Assembly: GCA_964655995.1 (NCBI GenBank)
Contig: CAZZPK010000003.1
Coordinates: forward strand, 28,849 to 92,848
Source: JACPIA01 sp964655995
GTDB lineage: Bacteria; Patescibacteriota; Minisyncoccia; Phycocordibacterales; XYD1-FULL-46-19
Direction: 5' to 3'
Length of the DNA: 64,000 nucleotides
Each line of letters begins with the position of its first letter. Within the stretch, counting starts at the first letter, position 1. The notes under the pieces are model-generated. The model did not search any database. It saw nothing but the letters and a program-made list of their open reading frames with translations, and had not been told where the DNA came from. Below, in pieces: positions 47,288-56,771 of this stretch. The translations under genes were made by a program, and so were the position numbers.

Positions 47288-47989
47288 ATGGATTCTTTAT
47301 CGATGCTTGCAACCGGCGATTGGCATCATGCTTACATTTTAAAAGGCGATCGGGTTTTGGTCCGGGAGGCTTTGCTCCGGCTGATCAGCGAGCGTTGGCT
47401 GGGCGGGGCGCCGGTCACCAGTTGCCCCGACTTCCATTTGCGGGAGTACGAGCGCTTGAGTATTGAGGCCAGCCGGGAGCTTGCGGTTTTGCAGTCGCGT
47501 CAGCCGCTGGCCGGAGGCAAAAAGTTTTTTGTCATCATTTGTTCGGCTTTATTGCGGGAGGCCCAAAACGCTTTACTTAAGACGCTGGAGGAGCCGGCCG
47601 GCGCTGCCCATTTCTTTTTTATTATCGAGGGGCAAACCGAGATTTTACCCACTTTGCTTTCGCGGGTCAGGGTAATTGAGACCGGCCTGTGGCCTGGCGA
47701 GGGAGGCGAGTTATATCGTTTGGCCCAACAATTTTTAGCAGCGTCGCCGACCAAACGCTTGGCGCTCATTGAGCCGCTCTTGGCCGAGAGCGATCATCTT
47801 TTGCGTCGGACCCAGCTCGAGCGCTGGCTCGCTTTGTTGGAGAAGGAGCTGGCCCCCAATATGACTCCCCGGGCCGGCGAGGCGGTGGCGCACGCGCGGT
47901 ATTTGCTCACGATACCGGGCAGCGTCCCTAAATTACTGCTCGAGGAGCTTGCACTGGTCCTGCCGGTAGCTTACAATCAAACTAAATAA
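47288..47989 (+). CDS. holB: DNA polymerase III delta'-like subunit
   Basis: Clamp-loader protein lacking an ATPase site. The 233-residue product retains KKFFVIICSALLREAQNALLKTLEEPAGAAHFFFIIEG and SRVRVIETG, the sensor/LLKTLEEP pattern of DnaX/HolB proteins, but has no Walker A motif, as expected for delta'. It is shorter than the usual 300-330 residues and lacks a zinc module. ATG 47288. Confidence 0.8.
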   Translation: MDSLSMLATGDWHHAYILKGDRVLVREALLRLISERWLGGAPVTSCPDFHLREYERLSIEASRELAVLQSRQPLAGGKKFFVIICSALLREAQNALLKTLEEPAGAAHFFFIIEGQTEILPTLLSRVRVIETGLWPGEGGELYRLAQQFLAASPTKRLALIEPLLAESDHLLRRTQLERWLALLEKELAPNMTPRAGEAVAHARYLLTIPGSVPKLLLEELALVLPVAYNQTK

Positions 47990-47995
47990 AATCTA

Positions 47996-48550
47996 ATGTC
48001 TTATTCTTTTACGTCTTTTAGTGGGCGGACGGCGGCGATTGCCGATTGGTTTAATCAAGAGTCGGCGGCGCTGCGCACCGGCCGAGCCACGCCGGCCTTG
48101 CTCGATAATGTTGTCGTGGAGTCATACGGCACTATGACACCACTTAAGCATGTGGCCAATATCTCCATTGAGGATGCTCGGACGCTCCGGATTACTCCCT
48201 GGGATAAAAGCCAAGTCAAAGCCATTGAGACAGCCATTGCCGCCGCCAACTTGGGGGTCGGCGCGGTGGCTGATGGCGCCAGTTTGCGGCTTAATTTTCC
48301 GCCGCTCACCGAGGAGCGGCGCAAACTGCTGGTTAAGACCTTAAAAACCAAATTGGAGGAAGCCAAAATTTCCATCCGCCAAGAGCGGGAGAAGGTGTTG
48401 TCTGACTTGGCCGGCAAGCGCAAAGAGGGCCAGATCAGCGAGGATGACGAGCGCCGCCATAAAACCGAATTGCAAAAATTAGTCGATGAGGCCAATGACA
48501 AGCTGGAGGCGGCGGCGACCAAGCGCGAGTCTGAGATTTTAAACGAATGA
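47996..48550 (+). CDS. frr: Ribosome recycling factor
   Basis: Splits post-termination ribosomes with EF-G. The 184-residue protein has the helical hairpin signature (ALRTGRATPALLDNV, TPLKHVANISIEDARTL, RLNFPPLTEERRKLL and QISEDDERRHKTELQKL). Complete. It overlaps rseP by 4 nt (ATGA). Confidence 0.95.
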   Translation: MSYSFTSFSGRTAAIADWFNQESAALRTGRATPALLDNVVVESYGTMTPLKHVANISIEDARTLRITPWDKSQVKAIETAIAAANLGVGAVADGASLRLNFPPLTEERRKLLVKTLKTKLEEAKISIRQEREKVLSDLAGKRKEGQISEDDERRHKTELQKLVDEANDKLEAAATKRESEILNE

Positions 48551-49650
48551 CCGTTGTTATTTTTTTAATCATTTTGGCATTACTCGTCTTTGTCCACGAG
48601 TTGGGCCATTTTGCAGTGGCTAAGTGGTCGGGGATCAGGGTCGACGAGTTTGGTCTCGGCTTTCCGCCGCGCTTGGTTAGTTTTAAACGGGGCGATACTT
48701 TATATTCGCTTAATTTGATCCCGTTTGGTGGTTTTGTCCGGATCTTTGGCGAGACACCGGAGGAGTTGCCGGAGGGCGTTATGCCGGCCGGTGACAGTTT
48801 GGTAGCCAAATCCAAATTAACTCAAGCGGCTGTTTTGGTAGCTGGTGTGGTGGCCAATATGATTTTAGCCTGGCTTTTTTTGGCGCTGGCTTTGGGTATC
48901 GGTGTGCCGATGAGTGTTGATGATTTGCCGGCCGGCGCCCAAGTGGCGGGTTCGCACTTGACCATTTTAACCGTGGTGCCCGGTACGCCGGCCGATGAGG
49001 CCGGCCTCAAAGTGGGCGACAAAATTATCGCCCTTGGTCGCGGCGGGGAGGAGCTCGCGCCAACTGGCGCCGATGAGGCGATTAAATTTATCAGCCGAGC
49101 AAACGACCCGCTCGTGATTACCATTGAGCGTCCGACCGGCGAGCGGGAAAATATCTCGGCCACGCCGGCCACCGGCATTATTACCGAGGCTCCGGGACAG
49201 CCAGCTCTCGGCGTAGTTTTAGGGCAAGTGGGAGTAACCTCCTTTGCCTGGTGGCAAGCGCCATGGCAGGCGCTTAAAATGACCGGCTCATTAACGGTAT
49301 TAACGGTCAATGGTTTGTGGCAATTATTACTCCAAGCGGTTGCAGGCGAGGCCTCGCTTAGCGCTGTGACCGGACCGGTCGGCCTGGCCGGTTTGGTGGG
49401 CGATGCGCGGACGCTCGGCTTTGCTTATTTGCTGTCTTTTGTCGCTTTTATTTCCATCAATTTGGCGGTGCTTAATTTGATCCCGTTCCCGGCGCTCGAC
49501 GGCGGACGGCTGTTGTTTGTGTTGATCGAGTCGATCAAGGGCTCGGCGATTAAGCCGCAAGTCGCCAATATTTTAAATTTACTCGGTTTTATTTTACTGA
49601 TCAGCTTGATGCTGGTCGTCACCTGGCACGACATCAGCCGATTGTTTTAG
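48547..49650 (+). CDS. rseP: Site-2 (RIP) zinc metalloprotease, RseP-like
   Basis: Intramembrane protease. The 367-residue protein has HELGHF in the first membrane helix (about residue 17-22), GFVRIFGE, a PDZ domain (about 135-195, GTPADEAGLKVGDKIIALG), and the LDGG metal-binding motif (LIPFPALDGGRL) in a late helix. It processes membrane-bound regulators or signal peptides in other bacteria. Confidence 0.95.
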   Translation: MTVVIFLIILALLVFVHELGHFAVAKWSGIRVDEFGLGFPPRLVSFKRGDTLYSLNLIPFGGFVRIFGETPEELPEGVMPAGDSLVAKSKLTQAAVLVAGVVANMILAWLFLALALGIGVPMSVDDLPAGAQVAGSHLTILTVVPGTPADEAGLKVGDKIIALGRGGEELAPTGADEAIKFISRANDPLVITIERPTGERENISATPATGIITEAPGQPALGVVLGQVGVTSFAWWQAPWQALKMTGSLTVLTVNGLWQLLLQAVAGEASLSAVTGPVGLAGLVGDARTLGFAYLLSFVAFISINLAVLNLIPFPALDGGRLLFVLIESIKGSAIKPQVANILNLLGFILLISLMLVVTWHDISRLF

Positions 49651-49693
49651 GTACTTTTTGACCAAAGTCGGTTTTGGGTTAAGATAGGAGGAT

Positions 49694-50947
49694 ATGTTGC
49701 AATCCAAGCTGTTTACCAAAGTCCGCCGAGAGGACCCCAAAGACGAGCTGGCTAAAAACGCCAAACTCCTGATCCGCGGAGGTTTTATTGCCAAGTCGCT
49801 GGCGGGGGTTTATGTGCTCTTGCCTTTGGGCTTGCGGGTGCTCGATAAAATCAGTCAGATTATTCGCGAGGAGATGGACAAAATCGGTGGCCAGGAGCTC
49901 CGTTTGGCCGCGCTCCAGGATCCAGCGGTGTGGCAGGCCTCCGGCCGCTGGAGCGACGAGGTGGTCGACAATTGGTTTAAAACCAAATTAAAAAATGATA
50001 CCGAGCTCGGTTTGGGTTTTACCCACGAGGAGCCACTGGCCAAATTGATGGCTGATCATATCCAGTCATACCGCGACCTGCCGGCGTATGTCTATCAAAT
50101 CCAGACCAAGTTCCGCAATGAGGCGCGGGCCAAAAGTGGCATTTTGCGCGGGCGCGAGTTTTTGATGAAGGATTTGTACTCATTTAATGTCGACCAGGCC
50201 GGCCTGGACGCTTTTTACGATCAAGCCAAAGAGGCTTATCGACGAGTGTTTGACCGGGTGGGCATCGGGGCGCAAACTTTTTTAACTTTTGCTTCAGGTG
50301 GTACCTTCAGCAAATATAGCCACGAATTCCAAGCGGTATGCCCGGCCGGCGAGGACACCATTTACTTGTCGCGCGATAAAGAGATCGCGATCAACGAGGA
50401 GGTTTACGGCCCTGATGTTTTGGCCGAACTTGGTCTTGAGGAACAAGAATTGGTTAAAGAGACGGCGATCGAGGTTGGTAATATTTTTAAATTAGGTACC
50501 AAATATTCTGAGGCTCTGGGTTTGACTTACAGCACCGAGACCGGCGAGCGCCTACCGGTGGTGATGGGCAGTTACGGCCTAGGGGTAACGCGGCTGCTTG
50601 GCACTATTGCCGAGTTGACCGGCACCGATAGCGGCCTTAATTGGCCCAAGGCGGTGGCACCGTTTAAAGTCCATTTACTTGCTTTGGGCAATGATGAGGC
50701 GGTACACGCCAAGTCTCGCGCTTTATACGAAACGTTGGTCGCCCAAGGGGCAGAAGTGCTTTTTGATGACCGCGAACTTAGCGCCGGGGAAAAATTTGGC
50801 GATGCCGATTTGATTGGCATTCCAGTGCGCTTGGTGTTAAGTGCCAAAACCGCCGCGCTTGAGGCGGTGGAGTGGTTTGACCGCTCTCAAGGCAAGACGG
50901 AGTCGGTGCCCATTAGCGAGGTACCGGCCCGCATTTTAGCTTTATGA
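49694..50947 (+). CDS. proS: Prolyl-tRNA synthetase without editing domain
   Basis: Charges tRNA-Pro. The 417-residue class II enzyme has motif 1 region (GVYVLLPLGLRV), TKFRNEARAKSGILRGREF (motif 2), MGSYGLGVTRLLG (motif 3) and an anticodon-binding domain (VHLLALGND...LFDDRELSAGEKF). The 180-residue YbaK-like insert of bacterial ProS is absent, common in reduced genomes. The stop overlaps the mreB2 start (ATGA). Confidence 0.95.
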   Translation: MLQSKLFTKVRREDPKDELAKNAKLLIRGGFIAKSLAGVYVLLPLGLRVLDKISQIIREEMDKIGGQELRLAALQDPAVWQASGRWSDEVVDNWFKTKLKNDTELGLGFTHEEPLAKLMADHIQSYRDLPAYVYQIQTKFRNEARAKSGILRGREFLMKDLYSFNVDQAGLDAFYDQAKEAYRRVFDRVGIGAQTFLTFASGGTFSKYSHEFQAVCPAGEDTIYLSRDKEIAINEEVYGPDVLAELGLEEQELVKETAIEVGNIFKLGTKYSEALGLTYSTETGERLPVVMGSYGLGVTRLLGTIAELTGTDSGLNWPKAVAPFKVHLLALGNDEAVHAKSRALYETLVAQGAEVLFDDRELSAGEKFGDADLIGIPVRLVLSAKTAALEAVEWFDRSQGKTESVPISEVPARILAL

Positions 50948-51999
50948 TTAAACGCTGGTATGAAATGTTTTCCCACGATCTGGGGATCGACTTGGGCACA
51001 GCCACCACCTTAATTTACGTTAAGGGGCACGGTATTGTCTTGCTTGAGCCCTCGATTGTGGCTTTAAATCAAAAAACCGGCCGGGTGGTGGCGGTGGGGG
51101 CCGATGCCAACAAAATGATCGGCCGGACGCCGGCGCACATCAGCGCGGTTAAGCCACTCTCCGGCGGCGTGATCTCCAATTTTGAGGTGGCCGAGGAGAT
51201 GCTCGCTTATTTTATGAAAAAGGCCGTGGCGCAAATACCCGGTAAAATATTTTTCCGCCCGCGGGTGGTGATCAGCGTCCCTTCGGGCATTACCAATGTT
51301 GAGCGTCGCGCAGTGCGCGACGCGGCGCGCAATGCCGGCGCCCGCACCGTCCATATTATTGAAAAGCCGATGGCCGCCGCTTTCGGCGTCCGTTTGCCGG
51401 TGCATGATCCGGTGGGGACGATGTTGGTAGATATCGGCGGCGGTACCGTCGATATTGCGGTGTTGTCCTTGGGCGGTATCGTCAAGTCGCGCAATCTCCA
51501 TGTGGCCGGCGATCATCTTAATCAGGATATTATTTCTTATATCCGGGACGAGTTTAAAATTTTATTGGGCGAGCGGACGGCCGAGGATGTCAAAATGGCC
51601 ATTGGCTCGGTGATTAAGGGCAAAGAGCCGGAGGAGGCCTCAATTCGCGGCCGCGATCTGGTGACCGGCCTGCCGCGCGAGGTTATCGTTACCGACAGCG
51701 ATATCCGCGAGGCGATCATGCCCTCGGTTAATTTATTAATTGAGGCGATCAAAGAGGTGTTGGAGACCACGCCGCCGGAGGTGATCGCCGACATCATGCA
51801 TCGAGGGCTCATTTTAGTGGGTGGCGGGGCTTTGTTGACGGGTCTCCCTGCATTGCTCGAGAAAGAGCTTGGCCTGCCGGTAATCCTGGTTGACGAGCCG
51901 ACGACGGCCGTAGTCCGCGGCACCGGAGTTATCCTTGAGGATATTAACGCTTATCGTGATATTCTACTTGATAATGAAGACCAATTACCAGCGCGATAA
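50944..51999 (+). CDS. mreB: MreB-like actin homologue (paralogue 2)
   Basis: The 351-residue protein shares the MreB core with the 46273 product: LGIDLGTATTLIYV, VDIGGGTVDIAVLSLGGIV and VGGGALLTGLPALL. It differs in sequence throughout (for example IISYIRDEFKILLGERTAEDVK versus ADYIKKTFNLAIGDKTAEEVK). Followed by mreC with 26-nt overlap, so this copy is the one linked to mreCD and pbp2. Confidence 0.94.
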   Translation: MIKRWYEMFSHDLGIDLGTATTLIYVKGHGIVLLEPSIVALNQKTGRVVAVGADANKMIGRTPAHISAVKPLSGGVISNFEVAEEMLAYFMKKAVAQIPGKIFFRPRVVISVPSGITNVERRAVRDAARNAGARTVHIIEKPMAAAFGVRLPVHDPVGTMLVDIGGGTVDIAVLSLGGIVKSRNLHVAGDHLNQDIISYIRDEFKILLGERTAEDVKMAIGSVIKGKEPEEASIRGRDLVTGLPREVIVTDSDIREAIMPSVNLLIEAIKEVLETTPPEVIADIMHRGLILVGGGALLTGLPALLEKELGLPVILVDEPTTAVVRGTGVILEDINAYRDILLDNEDQLPAR

Positions 52000-52780
52000 T
52001 TTAACCAAATTTTTTTTAAAACAGCGGGCAAGGCAATGGGCATTGATTGCCGGGCTAGCGGTTTTGATTTTGGTATTGGGCTGGGCCGGATGGCGGCTGT
52101 TTGGCGTCTTGGCTTGGTGGTCGCGGCCGCTGTGGCTGGCCGGCGCGGCGGCCGATGCCCGGATTGATGTTTTGGCCGAGGTGGGCAAAACGCGCCGGAC
52201 GCTGATTGCGGAGAATCGCTCATTTAAAGCCGAGACTGATGAGTTAAAAACCCAATTGGTCGTTAAAGATGCTGAGCTGGCCAAGTGGCGGGCACTCGCG
52301 TCAGCTTGGGGGCGGGCCGACTCGGCTCGCTCCGGTTTGGCCGCTTTGGTAATCAGCCAGCCTAATCACTCACCTTACGATACTTTGATTATCGATTTGG
52401 GCCGTGATAATGCCACTAAGGAGATTGCGCCCGGCATGGCTGTCGCCCATGACGATGTTTTGCTGGGCCGGGTAACGCGAGTCAGCGGCCAGACCAGCCA
52501 AGTGCGTTTGTTGTCCTCGCCGGGAGAGGAAACGGCCGTTTTGGTCGGCGACAATCGGATCCCGGCGCTCGCCACCGGGCGCGGCGGCGGCAACTTTATT
52601 ATCTCTTTGCCGCGCACGGTGGAGGTTAAGGTGGGCGACGTGATCGCCGTCCCGACGACCACGCCGTCGGTGCTGGGAGTGGTCGGAGCGGTCAATAATG
52701 ATCCTAAAAATCCATTCCAGACCATTTTATTCCGTTCGCCGCTTAATATTTTTGAATTGCCGGCCGTAACCGTCCTATGA
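51974..52780 (+). CDS. mreC: Rod-shape protein MreC
   Basis: Periplasmic/outer scaffold of the elongasome. The 268-residue protein has a basic N-terminus, one membrane helix (about 22-46), a coiled coil (about 67-105, NRSFKAETDELKTQLVVKDAEL) and the MreC beta domain (LIIDLGRDNATKEIAPGMAVAHDDVLLGRV ... IPALATGRGGG). It starts inside mreB2 (ATG 51974). Confidence 0.92.
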   Translation: MKTNYQRDNLTKFFLKQRARQWALIAGLAVLILVLGWAGWRLFGVLAWWSRPLWLAGAAADARIDVLAEVGKTRRTLIAENRSFKAETDELKTQLVVKDAELAKWRALASAWGRADSARSGLAALVISQPNHSPYDTLIIDLGRDNATKEIAPGMAVAHDDVLLGRVTRVSGQTSQVRLLSSPGEETAVLVGDNRIPALATGRGGGNFIISLPRTVEVKVGDVIAVPTTTPSVLGVVGAVNNDPKNPFQTILFRSPLNIFELPAVTVL

Positions 52781-53046
52781 TTTGGCGACATTTTATTACC
52801 CTGATTATTTTTTTGTCTCTGGCTTGGGGGCCATGGTGGCTCTCGGCCGCTCTGCTCGGGGCGGCGATATTAACACTCCCTTATTATTTTGAAGCGGCGT
52901 TTTTGGTTTTGGTGTTTGAGTGGTGGTATCGGACGGCTCCGGCCGGCGAGGCTGTTGTTTGGCCGTGGCTTGCGGTGGCTACTTTGGCGCTGGTGGTGAT
53001 AATCAATAAGATCTATGAACATCTTCGATTTTTTGCGGCGGCGTAG
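52777..53046 (+). CDS. mreD: Short MreD-like membrane protein
   Basis: An 89-residue hydrophobic protein with three membrane helices (about 5-20, 21-50, 62-79). Its place between mreC and pbp2 identifies it; typical MreD has about 160 residues and five to six helices, so this is about half length. It overlaps mreC by 4 nt and pbp2 by 32 nt. Confidence 0.7.
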   Translation: MIWRHFITLIIFLSLAWGPWWLSAALLGAAILTLPYYFEAAFLVLVFEWWYRTAPAGEAVVWPWLAVATLALVVIINKIYEHLRFFAAA

Positions 53047-54697
53047 GCGCCATTACGAGCCTCTGGATCCTGATCAGGTAATGCTCGACTCGAGCAATTT
53101 GCCCTCTTTTGATAATCAGCAATTTGAGGGGCGGATTGAGCGGCCGATCCCCAAAACGACTCTTTATTGGCTGTTTGGTTTTTTTATTTTTATTTGTCTG
53201 GCATTTGTCGGCCAGCTCGGCTATCTCCAGATTATCAAGGGCGAGGCTTATGCCAAACGGAGTCAAAACAATCACTTGCGCCATATCGACATTTTCCCCG
53301 AGCGGGGGATTATTTACGATCGCAATAATGTAGAATTGGCCTGGAATGATAATGGCCGGCAATACATTGATCAGGGTGGTTTTGCCCATGTCTTAGGTTA
53401 TCTGGGCTATCCTACCGAGGAGGAATTGGCGACCGGCTTGTACTCCACCAAGGAGTATTTGGGCAAGGTTGGGATCGAAAAAGTTTTCAATCAAGAATTA
53501 AGGGGCGTCAAGGGTATTAAAATCGAGGAGGTGGATGCCACCGGCGATGTCGCCTCCGACCACATCTTGCAATTGCCGGAGAGCGGCCAAAGTATCACGC
53601 TCTCAATTGATGCTCGAGTCCAAGCCGAGCTTTATCGTCAAATCGAGGCCTTGGCCCAAGCGCGTGGTTTTAGTGGCGGCTCGGCCGTGTTGATGGATGT
53701 AGAGACCGGCGAATTATTGGCCCTGATTAGTTATCCGGAATATAATCCGACAATTGTGACCCAAGGCGATGACCGGGAGAAGATTGCCGCCTATTTTAAA
53801 GACAAATCAAATCCGTTTTTGAATCGGGCGGTCTCCGGGCTTTATACTCCCGGCTCGGTGGTCAAGCCGATGGTGGCGCTCGCGGCGCTGACTGAGAAGG
53901 TGATTACGCCGGAGAAAACCATTTTTAGCAGTGGCGAGCTCTCGGTGCCCAATCCCTATGATCCCAAACTTAAAACCGTGTTTAAAGATTGGAAGGCGCA
54001 TGGCGTGGTGGATATGCGTCGGGCTTTGGCGGTATCTTCCAACGTTTATTTTTACCAAATTGGCGGCGGTTTCCCCGGGCAGCTCGGTTTGGGTATTGAG
54101 CGGCTGGCTAAATATTTTGGCCTTTTTGGCTTGGGTGAGCCGACTACTCTCGGTTTGGCGAGCGAGCCGGAGGGCAGTATCCCGACACCGGAGTGGAAAG
54201 CGGAAAATTTTGACGGCGAGCCTTGGCGTATCGGCGACACCTATCACACGACTATCGGCCAATACGGCATGCAAGTAACGCCGCTCCAAATGGCGCGAGT
54301 GGTATCGGCGGTGGCTAATAGCGGCAAAGTATTGCCACCCAGGATTACCCGAGTGACGGAGACGGTAAAACCAATTAGAGTAATTGAAGCACCGGCCAGC
54401 GCCTGGCAAGTGGTACGGGAGGGAATGCGCCTGGGCGTTAAAGAGGGGACGGCTAAAGGTCTGGATATCGGCGCGGTGGCGGTGGCGGCCAAGACCGGTA
54501 CCGCGGAGCTGGGGGTCAGTAAAGAGCGAGTTAACTCCTGGATTACCGGATTTTTCCCTTACGAGTCGCCGCGTTACGCCTTTGTGGTGGTGATGGAGAA
54601 GGGTCCAAGGGAAAACTTGATCGGTGGCGTCTTTGTGATGCGCGGTCTCCTCGACTGGATGACCCTAAACACCCCGGAGTATTTGAAAATAAATTGA
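53015..54697 (+). CDS. mrdA: Penicillin-binding protein 2 (elongasome transpeptidase)
   Basis: Class B PBP that cross-links lateral peptidoglycan. One membrane helix (about 45-68), the PBP-dimer region (FPERGIIYDRNNVELA), then the transpeptidase with S281-VVK284 (PGSVVKPM), S341-S-N343 and K493-TGTAE. The pedestal region is shorter than usual (560 residues overall). Position after mreCD supports the assignment. A greA promoter lies in its last codons. Confidence 0.93.
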   Translation: MNIFDFLRRRRRHYEPLDPDQVMLDSSNLPSFDNQQFEGRIERPIPKTTLYWLFGFFIFICLAFVGQLGYLQIIKGEAYAKRSQNNHLRHIDIFPERGIIYDRNNVELAWNDNGRQYIDQGGFAHVLGYLGYPTEEELATGLYSTKEYLGKVGIEKVFNQELRGVKGIKIEEVDATGDVASDHILQLPESGQSITLSIDARVQAELYRQIEALAQARGFSGGSAVLMDVETGELLALISYPEYNPTIVTQGDDREKIAAYFKDKSNPFLNRAVSGLYTPGSVVKPMVALAALTEKVITPEKTIFSSGELSVPNPYDPKLKTVFKDWKAHGVVDMRRALAVSSNVYFYQIGGGFPGQLGLGIERLAKYFGLFGLGEPTTLGLASEPEGSIPTPEWKAENFDGEPWRIGDTYHTTIGQYGMQVTPLQMARVVSAVANSGKVLPPRITRVTETVKPIRVIEAPASAWQVVREGMRLGVKEGTAKGLDIGAVAVAAKTGTAELGVSKERVNSWITGFFPYESPRYAFVVVMEKGPRENLIGGVFVMRGLLDWMTLNTPEYLKIN

Positions 54698-54722
54698 CCT
54701 AAATTAGGTCTTGCGCTATAAT
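54694..54722 (+). promoter_or_regulatory. Promoter of greA
   Basis: TTGACC (54694-54699), 17-base spacer, TATAAT (54717-54722), with 9 nt to ATG 54732. The -35 overlaps the pbp2 stop codon; the message would be leaderless or nearly so. Confidence 0.85.
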
Positions 54723-54731
54723 GTCTCGACC

Positions 54732-55196
54732 ATGAATAGCGCCAAGGAGTATCTCTCGCAGGAAAAATACGACGCTTTGCTCAAAGAGCTTGAGCAGTTA
54801 AAAACAGTGGATCGCCGCGAGGTGGCAGCCCAGCTCGAATTTGCCAAATCGCTCGGCGACCTCTCGGAGAATGCCGAGTATCACGAGGCGCGCGATCGCC
54901 AAGCCGACATTGAGGACCGGATCGCCAAATTAGAGGAGATTTTAAAGCACGCCGAGATTATCGGCGGCGGCTCGCACTCGCAAGTGGAGATCGGCTCCAA
55001 AGTGACAGTTAAGAAGTCCGGTGGTAAGGAAGAGGAGTTTGCCTTAGTTGGCTCCGAGGAGGCCGATATTACTGCCGGCAAAATCTCTTATCAATCGCCC
55101 CTGGGCAGTGCCCTAATGGGGAAGAAGAAGGGCGATACTGTTGTCGTCTCTACCCCCAAAGGGGATGTTAATTATACGATTAGTGCGATAAAATAA
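54732..55196 (+). CDS. greA: Transcription elongation factor GreA
   Basis: Rescues backtracked RNA polymerase. The 154-residue protein has the N-terminal coiled coil with the acidic tip (LGDLSENAEYHEARDRQADIE, including DLSENAEY) and the C-terminal FKBP-like domain (ISYQSPLGSALMGKKKGD). ATG 54732 is used because the promoter rules out the upstream ATG. Confidence 0.96.
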   Translation: MNSAKEYLSQEKYDALLKELEQLKTVDRREVAAQLEFAKSLGDLSENAEYHEARDRQADIEDRIAKLEEILKHAEIIGGGSHSQVEIGSKVTVKKSGGKEEEFALVGSEEADITAGKISYQSPLGSALMGKKKGDTVVVSTPKGDVNYTISAIK

Positions 55197-55202
55197 AGCC
55201 TA

Positions 55203-56660
55203 ATGGCCTCACTTGAAGAATTGCGCGCGGAGCGGCTTAAAAAATTAGCGGCCCTTAAAGCGGCCGGCATTGAGGCGTATCCAATCTCGAGCGGACGTAC
55301 TGATGAGATTGCCGAGATTTTAAAAAAATTTGACCGTTTGGCAGGTAAAAGGGTGGTGGTGGCCGGCCGGGTGCTCTCGGTGCGTGGCCAAGGGGCGCTC
55401 GTTTTTGCGGACTTAAACGACGGCACCGGTAAAATCCAGGCACTTTTTAAAGAGGGGGAGATTAGCGGCGAGCAGTTTAATTTATTTAAAGACACAGTAG
55501 ATATTGGCGACTTTATTGAGGTCGGTGGCAGTTTAATGACGACCAATCGTGGGGAGAGGTCGGTGGCAGTGGAGAGCTGGGCCATGCTTACTAAAAGTCT
55601 GCGCCCCTTGCCCGACAAGTGGCACGGCTTGGCCGATGCCGATGAGCGCTATCGCCATCGCTACTTAGACAGCCTAGCTAACCCTGAGGTCAAAGAGCGT
55701 TTTGTAGTGCGCTCTAAAATAATCTCGTTGATCCGTAAATTATTAGACAAAGACGGCTTTTTGGAGGTGGAGACGCCGATGCTCCAGCCTCAGCCGGGCG
55801 GGGCCACCGCGCTGCCTTTTGTGACGCATCATAATGCTTTGGATATTGATTTGTTTTTGCGCATCGCGCCGGAACTTTATTTAAAACAGATGATTATTGG
55901 CGGCTTCCCTCAAGTGTATGAGGTATCGCGCAACTTTCGCAACGAGGGGATCGATGCCACGCATAATCCGGAGTTTACGATGCTTGAGTGGTATCGGGCC
56001 TACAGCGACGCCAAGACGGAGCAAAAATTTGTCGAGAAGTTTATTAAAACCATAGTTAAAACGATTACCGGCGGCACAACGCTTACTTACGACGGGCAAG
56101 AAATTGATTTTGGCGCTAAGTTTAATAAAGTCTCCTATCTTGATCTGCTTAAGGGGGCAGGGGTAGCTAAGCCGCTTACGGCGACGCTCGCGGAGGTCGC
56201 CGATCAAGCGCGCGAGCTTGGGGTAAAAGTGGAGCCAGCCGATAGTAAGGCTAAAATTTTAGATAATATTTATAAAAAAGTATGCCGGCCCAAGATTATC
56301 CAGCCGACTTTTATTGTGGAGTATCCGGTGGATTATTTGCCGCTGGCCAAGCGCTCGGCTAAAAATCCTAACTTGGTAGACGCCTTCCAATTAGTGGTTG
56401 GGGGGATGGAGTTGGTTAAAGCCTTCTCCGAGCTTAATGATCCGGTGGATCAGCGCGAGCGTTTTGCCGAGCAGGACAAAGTTAAAGCCGGCGGCGACGC
56501 CGAGGCCCAGACGACCAATGAGTCCTTCCTCGAGGCGCTCGAGCATGGCTTGCCGCCCACCGGCGGCGTAGGTATCGGCCTGGATCGTTTGACCATGCTC
56601 CTCACCAACACCAAAAACATCCGTGAGGTAATCTTTTTCCCCACTTTACGGCCAAGGTAG
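55203..56660 (+). CDS. lysS: Lysyl-tRNA synthetase, class II
   Basis: Charges tRNA-Lys. The 485-residue enzyme has the OB-fold anticodon domain (VAGRVLSVRGQGALVFADLNDGTGKIQ), motif 1 (GFLEVETPMLQPQPGGA), motif 2 (RNFRNEGIDATHNPEFTMLEWY) and motif 3 (GVGIGLDRLTMLL). Cotranscribed with greA, 6 nt apart. A weak hairpin with a TTTTTATTTGTTT tail follows the stop (56661-56702). Confidence 0.97.
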   Translation: MASLEELRAERLKKLAALKAAGIEAYPISSGRTDEIAEILKKFDRLAGKRVVVAGRVLSVRGQGALVFADLNDGTGKIQALFKEGEISGEQFNLFKDTVDIGDFIEVGGSLMTTNRGERSVAVESWAMLTKSLRPLPDKWHGLADADERYRHRYLDSLANPEVKERFVVRSKIISLIRKLLDKDGFLEVETPMLQPQPGGATALPFVTHHNALDIDLFLRIAPELYLKQMIIGGFPQVYEVSRNFRNEGIDATHNPEFTMLEWYRAYSDAKTEQKFVEKFIKTIVKTITGGTTLTYDGQEIDFGAKFNKVSYLDLLKGAGVAKPLTATLAEVADQARELGVKVEPADSKAKILDNIYKKVCRPKIIQPTFIVEYPVDYLPLAKRSAKNPNLVDAFQLVVGGMELVKAFSELNDPVDQRERFAEQDKVKAGGDAEAQTTNESFLEALEHGLPPTGGVGIGLDRLTMLLTNTKNIREVIFFPTLRPR

Positions 56661-56702
56661 AATTTTAGGTAGAATTAAAATCACTTGTTTTTATTTGTTT
56701 AA

Positions 56703-56757
56703 AAACTATACCATCTAGCCGCGATCGCTGGCAGATGGAATAATTTAAAACAATAAA
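56703..56757. repeat. 55-bp GCGATCGC-centred repeat, copy C
   Basis: Runs from AAACTATACCATCTAGCC to AAAACAATAAA and is identical over 55 bp to copy D (57804-57858), same orientation. CCATCT-A-GCC and GGC-AGATGG form a hairpin around GCGATCGCT. The core is shared with copies A and B. Confidence 0.9.
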
Positions 56758-56771
56758 CCAGCTAGTTTGCA

